NCBI GenBank assembly: GCA_016721305.1 | Contig: JADKIH010000009.1 | Location: 1 to 64,000, forward strand | Direction: 5' to 3' | DNA from: Bacteroidota bacterium | Lineage (GTDB): Bacteria; Bacteroidota; Bacteroidia; AKYH767-A; 2013-40CM-41-45 | Length of the DNA stretch: 64,000 nucleotides | Shown: positions 1 through 9,363 of the stretch, in pieces | How the letters are laid out: each line of letters begins with the position of its first letter | How positions within the stretch are numbered: the first letter of the stretch is position 1 | Translations under genes and position numbers: made by a program | The notes under the pieces: generated by a model | What the model was told of the DNA's origin: nothing | Seen by the model: only the letters and a program-made list of their open reading frames with translations | Databases searched by the model: none

Positions 1-793
1 TCGAATCCTGCCAGATTCTATTTCCATAGACGTTATTGCACGAAATATCATTTTGAATTACTTCTCCACAAAGAAGTTCCTGCAAGGGACGTGTTCACTA
101 CTATTCTCGAGATGAATGATGTTTTTAGAACTTGATAATTTTCAACTCCGTTCACGAATCCTCCTTCGCAAATTGATGCAAAGGTTATATCATTGTCCGT
201 TATCTTAACATCAGAGTTGAAATTATTCATTTCATGTGCAATTATTCCATAGCCATTTGAAGGTTTGCCTTTCAAATCAATATACGTCCCAATTTTGAAT
301 ATAGTTAAGATTGACTTGAGTCATTGAACTTCCGTCGTTTAAAGGTAAGAAAATTCCGACTTTATTGCAATCAAGTTTGTTGTCATGGATTTTGATCTCT
401 TTTCCAGTTCCTAATAATGAAACTACTCCTTCGTCACAGTTAACCGCATTATTGTTGAAACTTTCCATATTTACCCCCTTGCCAAGAACACCAATGGAAC
501 AATTTACAAAATCAGGAGTTACAGGATCATTTTCCTCCTTGGTTTAGAAACATTGAACTTCCATAGCCATTCAAATAAACAGCGACTCCGGATTCTCCTT
601 TAGGAGCACCGTAGCTGTCATAGTTCTGAATTTGTTCAAATTTAACTTTTTCTACATTAAGATTGGATCGATATGCATGTACACCATAATTCAAATTCCT
701 AAAATGCAAGTCGCCGGAAACGCTTACAACATTTAAAAACAAAACGCTGTCTGCGTCAATACCTGCGTAGGAATGATTTTTGGAGATCGGCAA
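1..793 (-). CDS. C-terminal beta-helix fragments of a giant secreted protein (frameshifted, runs off the window)
   Basis: Three short open segments (527-793, 277-468, 48-275) and the unassigned first 47 bases read as successive pieces of one protein in changing frames. They carry Asn-rich, right-handed beta-helix style text (for example NLNYGVHAYRSNLNVEKVKF, then DNKLDCNKVGIFL, then VKITDNDITFASICEGG). Beyond the stop at 48 the other frame keeps the same style (NDISCNNVYGNRIW), so the gene continues left of the window. Such repeats occur in NosD-like and pectate-lyase-like surface proteins. The function is not known. At least three frameshifts fall in this stretch alone. Confidence 0.55.
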
Positions 794-2585
794 TTGTCCA
801 GAATAGGGCCACTAAGTTTCGGTTACAGTCAAAAGTTGTGTTCCTGAATGTCGTATAAACATTTATTAAATTAAAAGAGAAAATACCGGGAGTTGGTTTA
901 ATCTTAATTCCCACGAAATCATTCAGAAAGTTTGTTCGATCAGAAAAAAGTGTTGAGCTTTCTCTCATCAACACTCCATATTGAGCATCTTCGATAGTTG
1001 ATATGATCAAATTAACGGTTGAACCGGCTTGTGCCTGAATACCCTGTGACATTTCCGTACAAGAATAGATATGGCTATCATTTAATGTTAAAGTTTTTCC
1101 GGGAAGAACATCAATCACCGCTCCTGGACCCATAATGATATTATGACATGCTAGGAATGAAAAATTAGTATCAACAGTGAAAGTTCCGTTAATTAAAACC
1201 TTAGCCGCTCCTCCGTATAAACTTACAAAACCTAATGATTTAGCGTTGATGTTGGATAAATTGTAATCCGGTGGCGATTGGAAGTTGGAAGGTATGCAAC
1301 ACAATGCTGATTGAATTACATTCACCAAAACTGAATCCCTGCTTGTTGCGCCTGTTGAATCTGTGACGGTTAAGATATAATAGGCCGTTTGAGTTGGATG
1401 GATAGTATCTGATGCCAAGTTTGAGGAATAACCTGACGGAGTTGAACTCCAATGGTAGCTTAATGGCGGAACACCATTTTGTGCAGAGCCACTAAGAACT
1501 ACAGAACTATAACTGCACGATAGCGATGCGTTCGTATTGGCATTAGCCATCAAACTATTACAGCCTCCTACATCCGGTTGGAATGCCGAAAGTGTGGTTG
1601 GCGAATGGGGCGCTTCATTATCCCCGCAATATGTTTTATAGTGATAGTTGACAGTAATTGGCGGGGCTGTCCAAGGCTGAAGAGGTGTAAAACTGATTGT
1701 CATAATAATCCGATTTCCCGACATTAAATACCCCGGATAACTGCCCTGCGGAGTGTTGAAGTAGAATGTGGTAGTGTTTGTCCCAGTTACTACTGCACTA
1801 TCAGGTAAAATTGAAACCCCGTTCGAGCCATTTTGCACATATGTAAAACGATACTGAACATTACTTAGATAAGGATCATTGATGGTCGCGATAAGTTGAA
1901 TATTTCGGATCGAGCCAGAAGAACATCTCAGTGTATCTTCTACTGAATCTGTTCGGCAAGTTTGGTAATGGATGTTGTTGGAGAAACTAAAATCTGTGAC
2001 GGTAGAATCAAATTGCAAAAGAACGTTCCGCGTAAACTCAGCGCAGATTTGATGATTTTGAACTTGAGAACTGTCCGGGTACCCGCCACAATTCCAACCA
2101 TAATTTATTTGGAAAGTCGTATCGTGCGTGAGACAAGTGGCTAAGGTGCCGCATATAGTGAAGTTGTGAGTAAAATTTGGTCCGAAATCGCCGGCATGAT
2201 ACATGAAAATCTGAGCTCCTGAAGGCAGTGTGTTAACGGACATGGTGTCTCCATCAATAATCATTGTGCTAAAGAAAGGCAGCTTTGGCAGATAGACAAA
2301 AAGGTTCTTTATGACGCCATCGTTATACACTAAATCATTAATTTGAAAATTAAAGCAGAAATTAGGTGTATCTGCTGGACTTGTCGTGATACTTTGTGCC
2401 CAGAAGTGAGAAGGGTTTTCCGAAATAATTGAATTGTCTAGGAGTGCGACTTCCATCGGAATTCGGTTCTGATTGGAGCAATTATTTAATGAGAGAGAAG
2501 TAGTGACAAATGATGAATCAACGTGGATAGCTGAATCTACTCCGCAAATTCTCCAAGCAAATGGGAAAACCAAGACCTGATGCAA
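756..2585 (-). CDS. Central fragment of the giant secreted protein (PKD-like domain followed by beta-helix start)
   Basis: This 609-codon segment is Ser/Thr/Asn-rich, with many aromatic beta-strand patterns and scattered Cys, as in extracellular Bacteroidota proteins. Around residues 345-420 it reads as a PKD or Ig-like module (LSYHWSSTPSGY, then AYYILTVTDSTGATSRDS). It then passes into a repeat region (VLPGKTLTLNDSHIYSC, then STVNLIISTIEDAQYGVLM) that looks like the first coils of a beta-helix. The apparent first residues are out of frame with the real upstream part, so the segment has no start of its own. It joins 2693-3174 upstream and 1-793 downstream. Confidence 0.6.
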   Translation of the reverse strand: MHQVLVFPFAWRICGVDSAIHVDSSFVTTSLSLNNCSNQNRIPMEVALLDNSIISENPSHFWAQSITTSPADTPNFCFNFQINDLVYNDGVIKNLFVYLPKLPFFSTMIIDGDTMSVNTLPSGAQIFMYHAGDFGPNFTHNFTICGTLATCLTHDTTFQINYGWNCGGYPDSSQVQNHQICAEFTRNVLLQFDSTVTDFSFSNNIHYQTCRTDSVEDTLRCSSGSIRNIQLIATINDPYLSNVQYRFTYVQNGSNGVSILPDSAVVTGTNTTTFYFNTPQGSYPGYLMSGNRIIMTISFTPLQPWTAPPITVNYHYKTYCGDNEAPHSPTTLSAFQPDVGGCNSLMANANTNASLSCSYSSVVLSGSAQNGVPPLSYHWSSTPSGYSSNLASDTIHPTQTAYYILTVTDSTGATSRDSVLVNVIQSALCCIPSNFQSPPDYNLSNINAKSLGFVSLYGGAAKVLINGTFTVDTNFSFLACHNIIMGPGAVIDVLPGKTLTLNDSHIYSCTEMSQGIQAQAGSTVNLIISTIEDAQYGVLMRESSTLFSDRTNFLNDFVGIKIKPTPGIFSFNLINVYTTFRNTTFDCNRNLVALFWTIADLQKSFLRRY

Positions 2586-2692
2586 ATATTCATCCGAGGC
2601 AAATAATTTCGAATCACTACCGTAGAAAGAGGAATTGCAATTTGCTCCGTATAATGCCTAACCAATAGTATCGGCAAGAACATGTGTCATTG

Positions 2693-3174
2693 TTAAGTTT
2701 CCTGACAATGGTATTGTAATCTGTCCATCACATATCGCTTTATGCACATTGGGCTGGCACAGCCGTTGCTATACCAAGTCTTCACGACGGAGTATGAGTT
2801 ATTTGTATCGAGGGCAGAGATAAGATAATTTCCATTTCCGCCAGGGAATTGCACTGATATTGTATCAATGTTTGGAACAGGTCGAAACTCGAACGGAAAA
2901 AGATTGGAAGAATGCCCCCCAATCATAATTTCATGATCAATGGACAGACTCTTATTGCATTGACTACCACTAAAGGAAATATGGTAACACCTACTTTTGG
3001 ATAAACGGAATAGAAGTAGTGATTGATTGACTGCGCCTCGCAAAAATATAGTAGGCTGTCATTAAGCCTTCCAACTCCGGAACTTGCTAGTACTTCTACA
3101 CCTAGCGAGTCAAGATGGTCAGTATATGCATTGTAACGGTGACCAAGAGCATAGTCTGCACCGGTCAGATACAT
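2693..3174 (-). CDS. Short frameshifted pieces of the giant secreted protein
   Basis: Two overlapping open segments (2923-3174 and 2693-3043) encode consecutive pieces, such as YLTGADYALGHRYNAYTDHL and then FEFRPVPNIDTISVQFPGG. The second style continues with NSYSVVKTWYSNGCASPMC. Neither has a plausible independent start. Composition matches the flanking large segments, so I read them as one protein interrupted by a frameshift near 2950-3000 and by others at both ends. No domain family is recognised. Confidence 0.45.
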
Positions 3175-3241
3175 ATTAAGTTCAACAGTCCCACTCCATG
3201 TATTGTCAGATGGAGCTACTGATGTACCAATTTAGTAATTT

Positions 3242-5626
3242 CTACATACATGGAATTGGCCGCAGAGAGAAATGCGTTGCAGAGTCCAGAACATAAGAAG
3301 GAAGTGAAAATAAACTACGTATTGCAGTTTCACTCAAATCATAAAAATAGATATCAGAATGGGGATGAATTGCTAACAATGTAGAATCTCTGACATCATG
3401 AACGATAACAGCAAACATAGCATCAGAAGGTAATAAATTGGCTGTATATATACTAGCACCTATCCTCATTGTAATGTTGAGTTTATCCATACGAACATCA
3501 AACTCAGATGAATTGCTGTGCGGAATTTTCTGTTCAATATAAAGGTGTCGCAAATTCAAGCCATACGTTCCTCGTAGTGTAGCCAAATTGATAGAACCTT
3601 TATCTTCTACACTACCGTTTATTACGGAGTAAAGTGTATCACCGACAATCGAACTATTCAAGGCAATATCAGGATGTCCAGCAATGTATGAGGAATCAAC
3701 TCTTGTTTGTGGTAAATCCATCAAGCCATCATTATCGAAGTCAACAAAACCAAAGGATTTTCGGGTTAGCGGCTCCGAGCTTGCATTTACAACACCTCCG
3801 GGAAGTGTGCAGCCATGACAGTGAATTGAGGCTGTGGCTTCTCGTTTTGCCATCGGAATTTCGCAGTTTGCATCAAGGCCACTCATATAGGTCTTGATAG
3901 AAAAAAACGGGTTCGTGTTGCTATTATTACAGCAGCATCCGGTAATTCGAAAGTACAAAGTCGAGCTATTCATAAAATCATAAAAGTTGTTCAGCGTGGT
4001 GCCACCAGGAACACTATCAATATTGAACACTACACGATATGAGCCTCCGGCTGCGCAAGTTGCTCCATTTGATTGAAAGGATTCAATTGTCCAAGAGCCA
4101 ATACTATTACTTAATACGATGTCATTTGCCAATGAATGCTCAAGCGTAATACCCGGTTGTAGGTCAAACTGGAAAATCACTTTTCCATGAACCTGCATTA
4201 AATTCCCATCCGTTAGATCATAATCAGTTGAGAAGAAATTTGCTGCAGCTCGACTATAATCGATTTGATTGTGATCCTTTCCAAAATCCTGATTACTTAT
4301 ATGAAATTGAATTGGCGCGCTACAACCGGTATTTGGATCAGTATTAAAATTTAAATTGACTGGAGAAAAGTCCTGAACCAGGTACATTGGCTCTCCAGTC
4401 TGCGAAATGAAGAAAAGGGGTTCAATTCCGTACAAACCGTTTGCCATATCAAGGTAGGATTCACCGTGAACTTCATCGCCACATTCATCGAAACCATTAG
4501 CTTGTAAATACCAAGTATTGAATGATTTCGGAGTATCAAAGAGCGAATACGTATTGCGTCCATCATCGGGTTCAGCACAGCAATAGACTAAATCAAAATC
4601 AACCTCAACTGTATCATGTGGGTACAAGACATCAAATCTCTTTTGATAAGCACCAAGTGCATTTGGATAATTGTTTACAATACAATTTGGTAAATTTGGA
4701 GCATGGTAGATGTCTCTGAATAAATAAGCTGAATCTCCTTGAGGAATCCCATGAACCGTATGCATAGTTACTGTAATATGAGAGGAATCCGGAATGAAAT
4801 ATCGATACGTTGAATCATAGGCCTGATGACCAAGGAGAATTGAGAAATCTTTAACTACATTATTACTATCGTTCCATATTATGAATTTCCAGTGCGTCAA
4901 CGGGTTTGCGGTAAATGTCGTATCCCAATAACTACCTGTTCCCGGAACATTAGGAGCCGGCTCGCTTCTCGAAATCAGGATGCGTGGTATCTTATCACCA
5001 AGGGTTATCAACCCTTCAGATTTTCTTTTCATGCATAGGTTCTCCGCGGTTCCTGAATGAGAGAAGTCATAACAACCATACAATAAATGAGACGAAAAAG
5101 TATTTGAATCAATTGGACATGTTGCAACACAAGTGGAATCAAAATTTGGGAAAGAAAGTGTTTCTCTTACGTGCAAGATCATGCCTGTCGGCACATTTGC
5201 AACGACTACGGGTAGACGAAACTGATGAGCATTGATACCTGTCAGGGAAGTCAATACATTATTGTTAGTGTCTTTGATTTCGACACTCTGAAAAAGAATG
5301 TTTCTGCACAAAATGGTATCTGTGAAACTTAGATAAACTGAGTCTGTTGAATTGCCTTCAATATTAGTGTAATCAATCTGGCGCACCACAGGTGAGCCGC
5401 CATGGGTTGCATTGAATACATCAATGTAATTCACGTTGAAGTTAGACGGTAATGTGGCAAAGCTGATACGATGCACTTGGTAAACAATTTCATTGGATAC
5501 GTTGCCTTGGGCATCTGTAACTTGAACAGTCGCGATTGAATACGGAACAATTGCTGAGGTATCAGGCGCGCTGTAAAGTTGAAGAGAATCTATGTATTGA
5601 GTTATTTGTATCAGGAGGCATCGCAA
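3242..5626 (-). CDS. Large N-terminal half of the giant secreted protein
   Basis: The 794-codon segment continues the signal-peptide-bearing piece at 5611-5961 after a frameshift near 5615 (the text before it ends NCDAS and resumes QITQYIDSLQLYS). It is a long, low-Lys, Asp/Ser/Thr-rich beta protein with phrases common in Bacteroidota conserved-repeat/DUF11-type adhesins (DNDGLMDLPQTRVDSSYI, then TNIEGNSTDSVYLSFTD). No catalytic motif is visible. A T9SS sorting domain is expected at the far C terminus but would lie outside the window. A role at the cell surface is inferred only from the signal peptide and composition. Confidence 0.6.
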   Translation of the reverse strand: MRCLLIQITQYIDSLQLYSAPDTSAIVPYSIATVQVTDAQGNVSNEIVYQVHRISFATLPSNFNVNYIDVFNATHGGSPVVRQIDYTNIEGNSTDSVYLSFTDTILCRNILFQSVEIKDTNNNVLTSLTGINAHQFRLPVVVANVPTGMILHVRETLSFPNFDSTCVATCPIDSNTFSSHLLYGCYDFSHSGTAENLCMKRKSEGLITLGDKIPRILISRSEPAPNVPGTGSYWDTTFTANPLTHWKFIIWNDSNNVVKDFSILLGHQAYDSTYRYFIPDSSHITVTMHTVHGIPQGDSAYLFRDIYHAPNLPNCIVNNYPNALGAYQKRFDVLYPHDTVEVDFDLVYCCAEPDDGRNTYSLFDTPKSFNTWYLQANGFDECGDEVHGESYLDMANGLYGIEPLFFISQTGEPMYLVQDFSPVNLNFNTDPNTGCSAPIQFHISNQDFGKDHNQIDYSRAAANFFSTDYDLTDGNLMQVHGKVIFQFDLQPGITLEHSLANDIVLSNSIGSWTIESFQSNGATCAAGGSYRVVFNIDSVPGGTTLNNFYDFMNSSTLYFRITGCCCNNSNTNPFFSIKTYMSGLDANCEIPMAKREATASIHCHGCTLPGGVVNASSEPLTRKSFGFVDFDNDGLMDLPQTRVDSSYIAGHPDIALNSSIVGDTLYSVINGSVEDKGSINLATLRGTYGLNLRHLYIEQKIPHSNSSEFDVRMDKLNITMRIGASIYTANLLPSDAMFAVIVHDVRDSTLLAIHPHSDIYFYDLSETAIRSLFSLPSYVLDSATHFSLRPIPCM

Positions 5627-5961
5627 TTAATAACCAACGTGGTATAATTTCTAACTACAGAATCTGCTGTCGAAAACCCAGTTCCAAGAAAAAATAAATT
5701 CCTCGAACCAATGATAGTGTCAAATGACCCTGATAAGTATTCCCCGGGATTTCCACCCTTTATTCCTAAATAGAGAGGTCCGCTATATGTCTGCGAAAAG
5801 GTTAATTTAAGATGTACAGTTGATTGTTCACAGGCATTTACTGAACTTAGTGTTAGCAACCCTGTACTGTTTGCAAATTGTACGCCTAAATGTACCGCGC
5901 TTTGAGAAAATGAAACTAAAGTAATAATACCGAAGCACAACGATAGGATGAGATTTTTCAT
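5611..5961 (-). CDS. Signal peptide and N terminus of the giant secreted protein
   Basis: The true start of the broken gene. The ATG at 5961 opens a classical Sec signal peptide (MKNLILSLCFGIITLVSFSQ, with cleavage probably after the Ser-Gln-Ser region). Beta-rich text with a Cys and an NLFFLGTGFS motif follows. The open frame ends at a stop at 5611 inside what should be continuous coding, because the next frame carries on at once. Upstream is AT-rich noncoding DNA with no clear TAnnTTTG box. Confidence 0.65.
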   Translation of the reverse strand: MKNLILSLCFGIITLVSFSQSAVHLGVQFANSTGLLTLSSVNACEQSTVHLKLTFSQTYSGPLYLGIKGGNPGEYLSGSFDTIIGSRNLFFLGTGFSTADSVVRNYTTLVINCDAS

Positions 5962-6538
5962 GGTAGATTGTATTAAAATAAAACAATAAACACTTCAAGA
6001 CGCTTCCTCACAAAGCAGGCGAAAACTATCTACTCAGAAATGAGAAAGCATGATAATTAACAGTGGCTAATATATTTGATGTACTTAAAACAATTTCAGC
6101 GTCGGCTTGTCCTAAAATATTTAACCTGACCATCTTTCCTACCAACGCTGAAATGTATAAACATTTTTGAATTCACAAAAACGACTTTCAAACTTTTCCG
6201 CAAATGTTCCTATTTCGTATTTGAAAAATTGGAAAATCAAGACAATAAGTGATTTTTGTCAGGTTGTAAGTTTGTTGATTTTATTAGTTCAAGAATAGTT
6301 GTTGAGAAGGTATTCTCGATTGGGCTTTTTACAGAATAAGTGCGAATTGACTTGAAAAGTGAGAAATAAAAGACAATGAGAATGTTTATTAATTTAAAGC
6401 TCATCTAAAATATACCGCGTGAAACCAATACTAAATTGATTCGACTGGTTGAAAAATGCTAAATTTTATTCATTGTTTTGATTAATAATTTTGTCTGGCT
6501 GAGCCGATGTATTTAAATTCAAAATATCAATTCTAATA
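5962..6538. other. 577-base AT-rich noncoding gap
   Basis: No open frame of convincing composition and no RNA gene is visible here. The gap separates the start of the giant secreted gene from the end of the AAA+ gene, both on the minus strand. The only structure I see is the inverted repeat at 6093-6154. Promoters for the giant gene should lie at its left end, but I cannot point to a good box. Confidence 0.6.
6093..6154. repeat. Inverted repeat with 10-base arms
   Basis: ATTTCAGCGT at 6093-6102 is matched exactly by ACGCTGAAAT at 6145-6154, with 42 bases between. The next bases can pair weakly through a G-U. There is no T-tract directly after the stem, so it is not an obvious terminator. It lies 130 bases upstream of the giant secreted gene and could be an operator or a leader stem, or chance. 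Confidence 0.4.
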
Positions 6539-8008
6539 CTAATTACCTGAGTTAAATACCGAGCTAAACAAATCTTTAAATCTAATCCCCGAAGTCAGAT
6601 TGTTTTTGCTAAGCAAAGAATACTCGGCTAATCCGTGCAAGAGAAACTCCATCAACAAATACTTCTCCTCGCCTTTCATCTTCGGGAAAAATTTCTTCAC
6701 AACGTCTTCAAGTCCGGGAACAGCATTCAGCGCTTTCATGTAATCTTTGTCGGAAATATCGTTGAGGATATCTACTTCGCCTCCATTGCCAAACCATTCA
6801 ACAATCGGTGCAAACGGACTTGGCTCCTTTTTACGTTTTGCTTTTTCAGGATCAGGGAAGTATTTGTTGAATTGATGACGAATTGATTTTGAAATGAGAT
6901 TCTGTGCAACAATCATAGATCCCTCTTGCTCACCTTCGTAAACCAATTCGATCTTTCCCGTGATCGACGGGATTACTCCCCAAAAATCGGAAATGCGGAT
7001 GTTGGTTTTGTCTTCTTTGTTGATGATCATTCGTCGTTCCGCTGTTGAGAAAATATTCTCGTATCCGGAAATCGTCAATCGTGCTGATACACCGCTTTTG
7101 GGATCAATAAATTCACTCACGCGTGCTTCGAAGGCAATTTGCTCCAGTAGATTTTCAATTAGTTCTGTTGAGTGGATATTCTTCTTTTGATTGTCGGACA
7201 GCTTTGCTTCCTGAAGTGTAATTTGTTTGGCTACTTCAATGTCTTTCGGATAGTGAGTCAGAATCTGGCTCTCAATGCGGTCTTTCAGAGGGGTAACGAT
7301 GGAACCTCGATTCGTATAATCTTCCGGATTGGCCGTAAAGACGAATTCAATATCTAAAGGCAAACGAAGTTTGAATCCGCGAATTTGAATATCGCCTTCC
7401 TGCAAAATGTTGAATAACGAAACCTGAATACGTGCCTGCAAATCCGGTAACTCGTTTATGACAAAAATGCCACGGTGCGAACGTGGAATGAGACCAAAGT
7501 GGATTACTCGCTCATCGGAATATGGAAGTTTCAAATTCGCTGCTTTGATCGGATCGGCATCACCAATAAGATCGGCAACCGAAACATCGGGTGTTGCTAA
7601 TTTCTCTCTGTAACGTTCATCACGATGCATCCAATCTATTTCCAAATCATCACCGTGCTTCTCAATCATGTCGAGCGACCAGCGTGAAATCGGATGGAAT
7701 GGATCGTCGTTGATTTCGGAACCTTTGATAAATGGAATATACTCGTCGAGAAGATTGACCATTAGTCGAGCAATCCGAGTTTTGGCTTGTCCGCGAAGTC
7801 CGAGTAAAAGGATATTATGTCTCGATAAAATCGCTCTTTCAATGTCGGGAATTACCGTTTCGTCATACGCTTTAATCGAATCAAAAATCTTTTCCTTATT
7901 GGTTAGTTTTTTGATCAGATTTTCTCTCAGCTCTTCTTTAATCGTTCTGCTCTTGTATCCCGAAGCTTTGAGTTGTCCGAGTGTTTTTATTTCGAGGTAT
8001 TTTTTCAT
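6539..8008 (-). CDS. MoxR/magnesium-chelatase-like AAA+ ATPase
   Basis: A 489-residue AAA+ protein related to ChlI and MoxR ATPases. The Walker A is GLRGQAKT (70-77), with the MoxR-style A-K-T ending. The Walker B position reads IFVINE (181-186), with Asn in place of the usual Asp. Sensor 1 is FTANPED (224-230) and the arginine-finger region is LKDRI. The start is the ATG at 8008. An earlier in-frame ATG at 8125 would run back into the neighbouring gene. The gene follows the VWA gene by 19 bases, so the two are almost certainly cotranscribed as an ATPase/VWA chaperone pair. Such pairs remodel or insert cofactors into client proteins; the client here is unknown. It is not a chlorophyll-type chelatase by context. 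Confidence 0.85.
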   Translation of the reverse strand: MKKYLEIKTLGQLKASGYKSRTIKEELRENLIKKLTNKEKIFDSIKAYDETVIPDIERAILSRHNILLLGLRGQAKTRIARLMVNLLDEYIPFIKGSEINDDPFHPISRWSLDMIEKHGDDLEIDWMHRDERYREKLATPDVSVADLIGDADPIKAANLKLPYSDERVIHFGLIPRSHRGIFVINELPDLQARIQVSLFNILQEGDIQIRGFKLRLPLDIEFVFTANPEDYTNRGSIVTPLKDRIESQILTHYPKDIEVAKQITLQEAKLSDNQKKNIHSTELIENLLEQIAFEARVSEFIDPKSGVSARLTISGYENIFSTAERRMIINKEDKTNIRISDFWGVIPSITGKIELVYEGEQEGSMIVAQNLISKSIRHQFNKYFPDPEKAKRKKEPSPFAPIVEWFGNGGEVDILNDISDKDYMKALNAVPGLEDVVKKFFPKMKGEEKYLLMEFLLHGLAEYSLLSKNNLTSGIRFKDLFSSVFNSGN

Positions 8009-8027
8009 AATAATCAGGTGTGTCTTT

Positions 8028-9122
8028 TTAGATTTTTTTTCTTCTGTTTTTTTCAAAATCCTCGAGAACGTATTCCCCGAGTCCTCCCAAAGAGGTATAA
8101 AATGCTTTGCCTCCATTTGCTTCACTAAATTCGTGAATAAATGAACGAAGATATTCGTCTTCGGCGACCATAAATGTGGTAATAGGTATTTTTAACTTAC
8201 GACAAGCTGAAGCCAGATTCAAACACTTATTGATAATCTTCCGATCCAGGCCGAAACTATTCTTGTACAGGTGCGCGCCTTCACGCATACACGACGGCTT
8301 TCCGTCGGTAATCATGAAGACTTGCTTATTCGGATTCTTACGACGACGCAACAAGTTCATCGCTAATTCGAGTCCGGCAGGAGTGTTTGTGTGGTACGGA
8401 CCCACTTGTAAATATGGCAAGTCTTTCACTTCTATCTGCCAGGCATCGTCGCCAAAAACGATGACGTCGAGTGTGTCTTTCGGATAACGGGTACGAATTA
8501 ATTCGGCCAATGCCATTGCAACTTTCTTCGCCGGTGTAATACGATCTTCGCCATACAAAATCATCGAATGAGAAATGTCAATCATCAGCACCGTTGATGT
8601 CTGCGTCTTTAACTCCTTCTCATTTACTTCAAGATCGTCTTCCTGCAAATGAAAATCGGAAATACCATGATTGATTTGCGCATTCCGAATCGAATCCGTC
8701 ATGGCAATCTGATCAGCCGAATCACCAAAACGATATTCACGGTGATCGCTAGTCATTTCATCACCATTTCCGGTAAAGCGCGTTTTGTGATTGCCCTGCT
8801 TCGACTTCTTTAATTTGCCGAAAAGTTCTTCCATCGCATTCTTGCGAATGGTCTGCTCAGTTTTGGGCGTAATGCCGATTTCTCCGCTGGCGTTATTTTC
8901 TTTGATATACCCTTTATCCTTTAGGTCTTTCAGAAAATCCGCCATCGTGTACTCATTATTAGTGAGCTTATGTTCACGATCGAGTTCATTGAGCCAATTC
9001 ATCGCTTCCGAAAAATCGCCGCTGGTATAATTGAGCAATTGCATGAAAATCTTGAACAAGCGTTCAAAAGGAGATTTTTCATCGCCGTTGTCTGTAAACT
9101 TACTGAATCGGTAGCCGAGCAT
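8028..9122 (-). CDS. VWA-domain protein, partner of the AAA+ ATPase
   Basis: 364 residues. The N-terminal 170 residues are helical and charged. The rest is a von Willebrand factor A domain with an intact MIDAS: DISHS at 182-186, a Thr in NTPAG near 247, and TDGKP at 272-276. This is the ChlD/CoxE-like half of a MoxR-VWA pair with the gene immediately downstream. No signal peptide or membrane segment is seen, so it is cytoplasmic. A perfect -7 box (TACCTTTG) lies only four bases before the ATG, which fixes the start and suggests a leaderless or nearly leaderless transcript. Confidence 0.85.
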   Translation of the reverse strand: MLGYRFSKFTDNGDEKSPFERLFKIFMQLLNYTSGDFSEAMNWLNELDREHKLTNNEYTMADFLKDLKDKGYIKENNASGEIGITPKTEQTIRKNAMEELFGKLKKSKQGNHKTRFTGNGDEMTSDHREYRFGDSADQIAMTDSIRNAQINHGISDFHLQEDDLEVNEKELKTQTSTVLMIDISHSMILYGEDRITPAKKVAMALAELIRTRYPKDTLDVIVFGDDAWQIEVKDLPYLQVGPYHTNTPAGLELAMNLLRRRKNPNKQVFMITDGKPSCMREGAHLYKNSFGLDRKIINKCLNLASACRKLKIPITTFMVAEDEYLRSFIHEFSEANGGKAFYTSLGGLGEYVLEDFEKNRRKKI

Positions 9123-9126
9123 ATTT

Positions 9127-9134
9127 CAAAGGTA
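9127..9134 (-). promoter_or_regulatory. -7 box of the VWA/AAA+ operon
   Basis: On the minus strand this reads TACCTTTG, matching the Bacteroidota TAnnTTTG -7 element. It ends four bases before the ATG of the VWA gene. No clear TTG is found at the usual -33 distance. Confidence 0.5.
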
Positions 9135-9323
9135 CGAATTATACAGTTTAACAGATTGCGGTTGGAATTGTTTTAAGGGTGATCGGTTTGTCGGTGAACT
9201 GTGATCGGTTCATAGTGTTTATTCCATCGCTCATTATGCCTGTGGTAGATCTATTAGTTAATAATTCGATAGATTCTCCTCCTTTCCAATATTTCAAAAT
9301 TGTATATTGTTACCCCATACATC

Positions 9324-9358
9324 GCAACCCGCAACCCGCAACCCGCAACCCGCAACCC
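9324..9358. repeat. Five tandem GCAACCC heptamers
   Basis: Five exact copies of GCAACCC run head to tail. They end five bases before the ATG (9364) of the helicase-nuclease gene, where the ribosome would bind. Heptamer copy number could vary by slippage, which would change spacing but not the coding frame if translation begins at 9364. Confidence 0.9.
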
Positions 9359-9363
9359 GCCCC

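Noticed and set aside
1..20. The opening bases look like the T-arm and 3' end of a tRNA (TCGAATCCTGCC).
   Set aside because: The reverse strand is continuous coding in the beta-helix style of the giant secreted protein, and no acceptor or anticodon arm can be formed from what is present.
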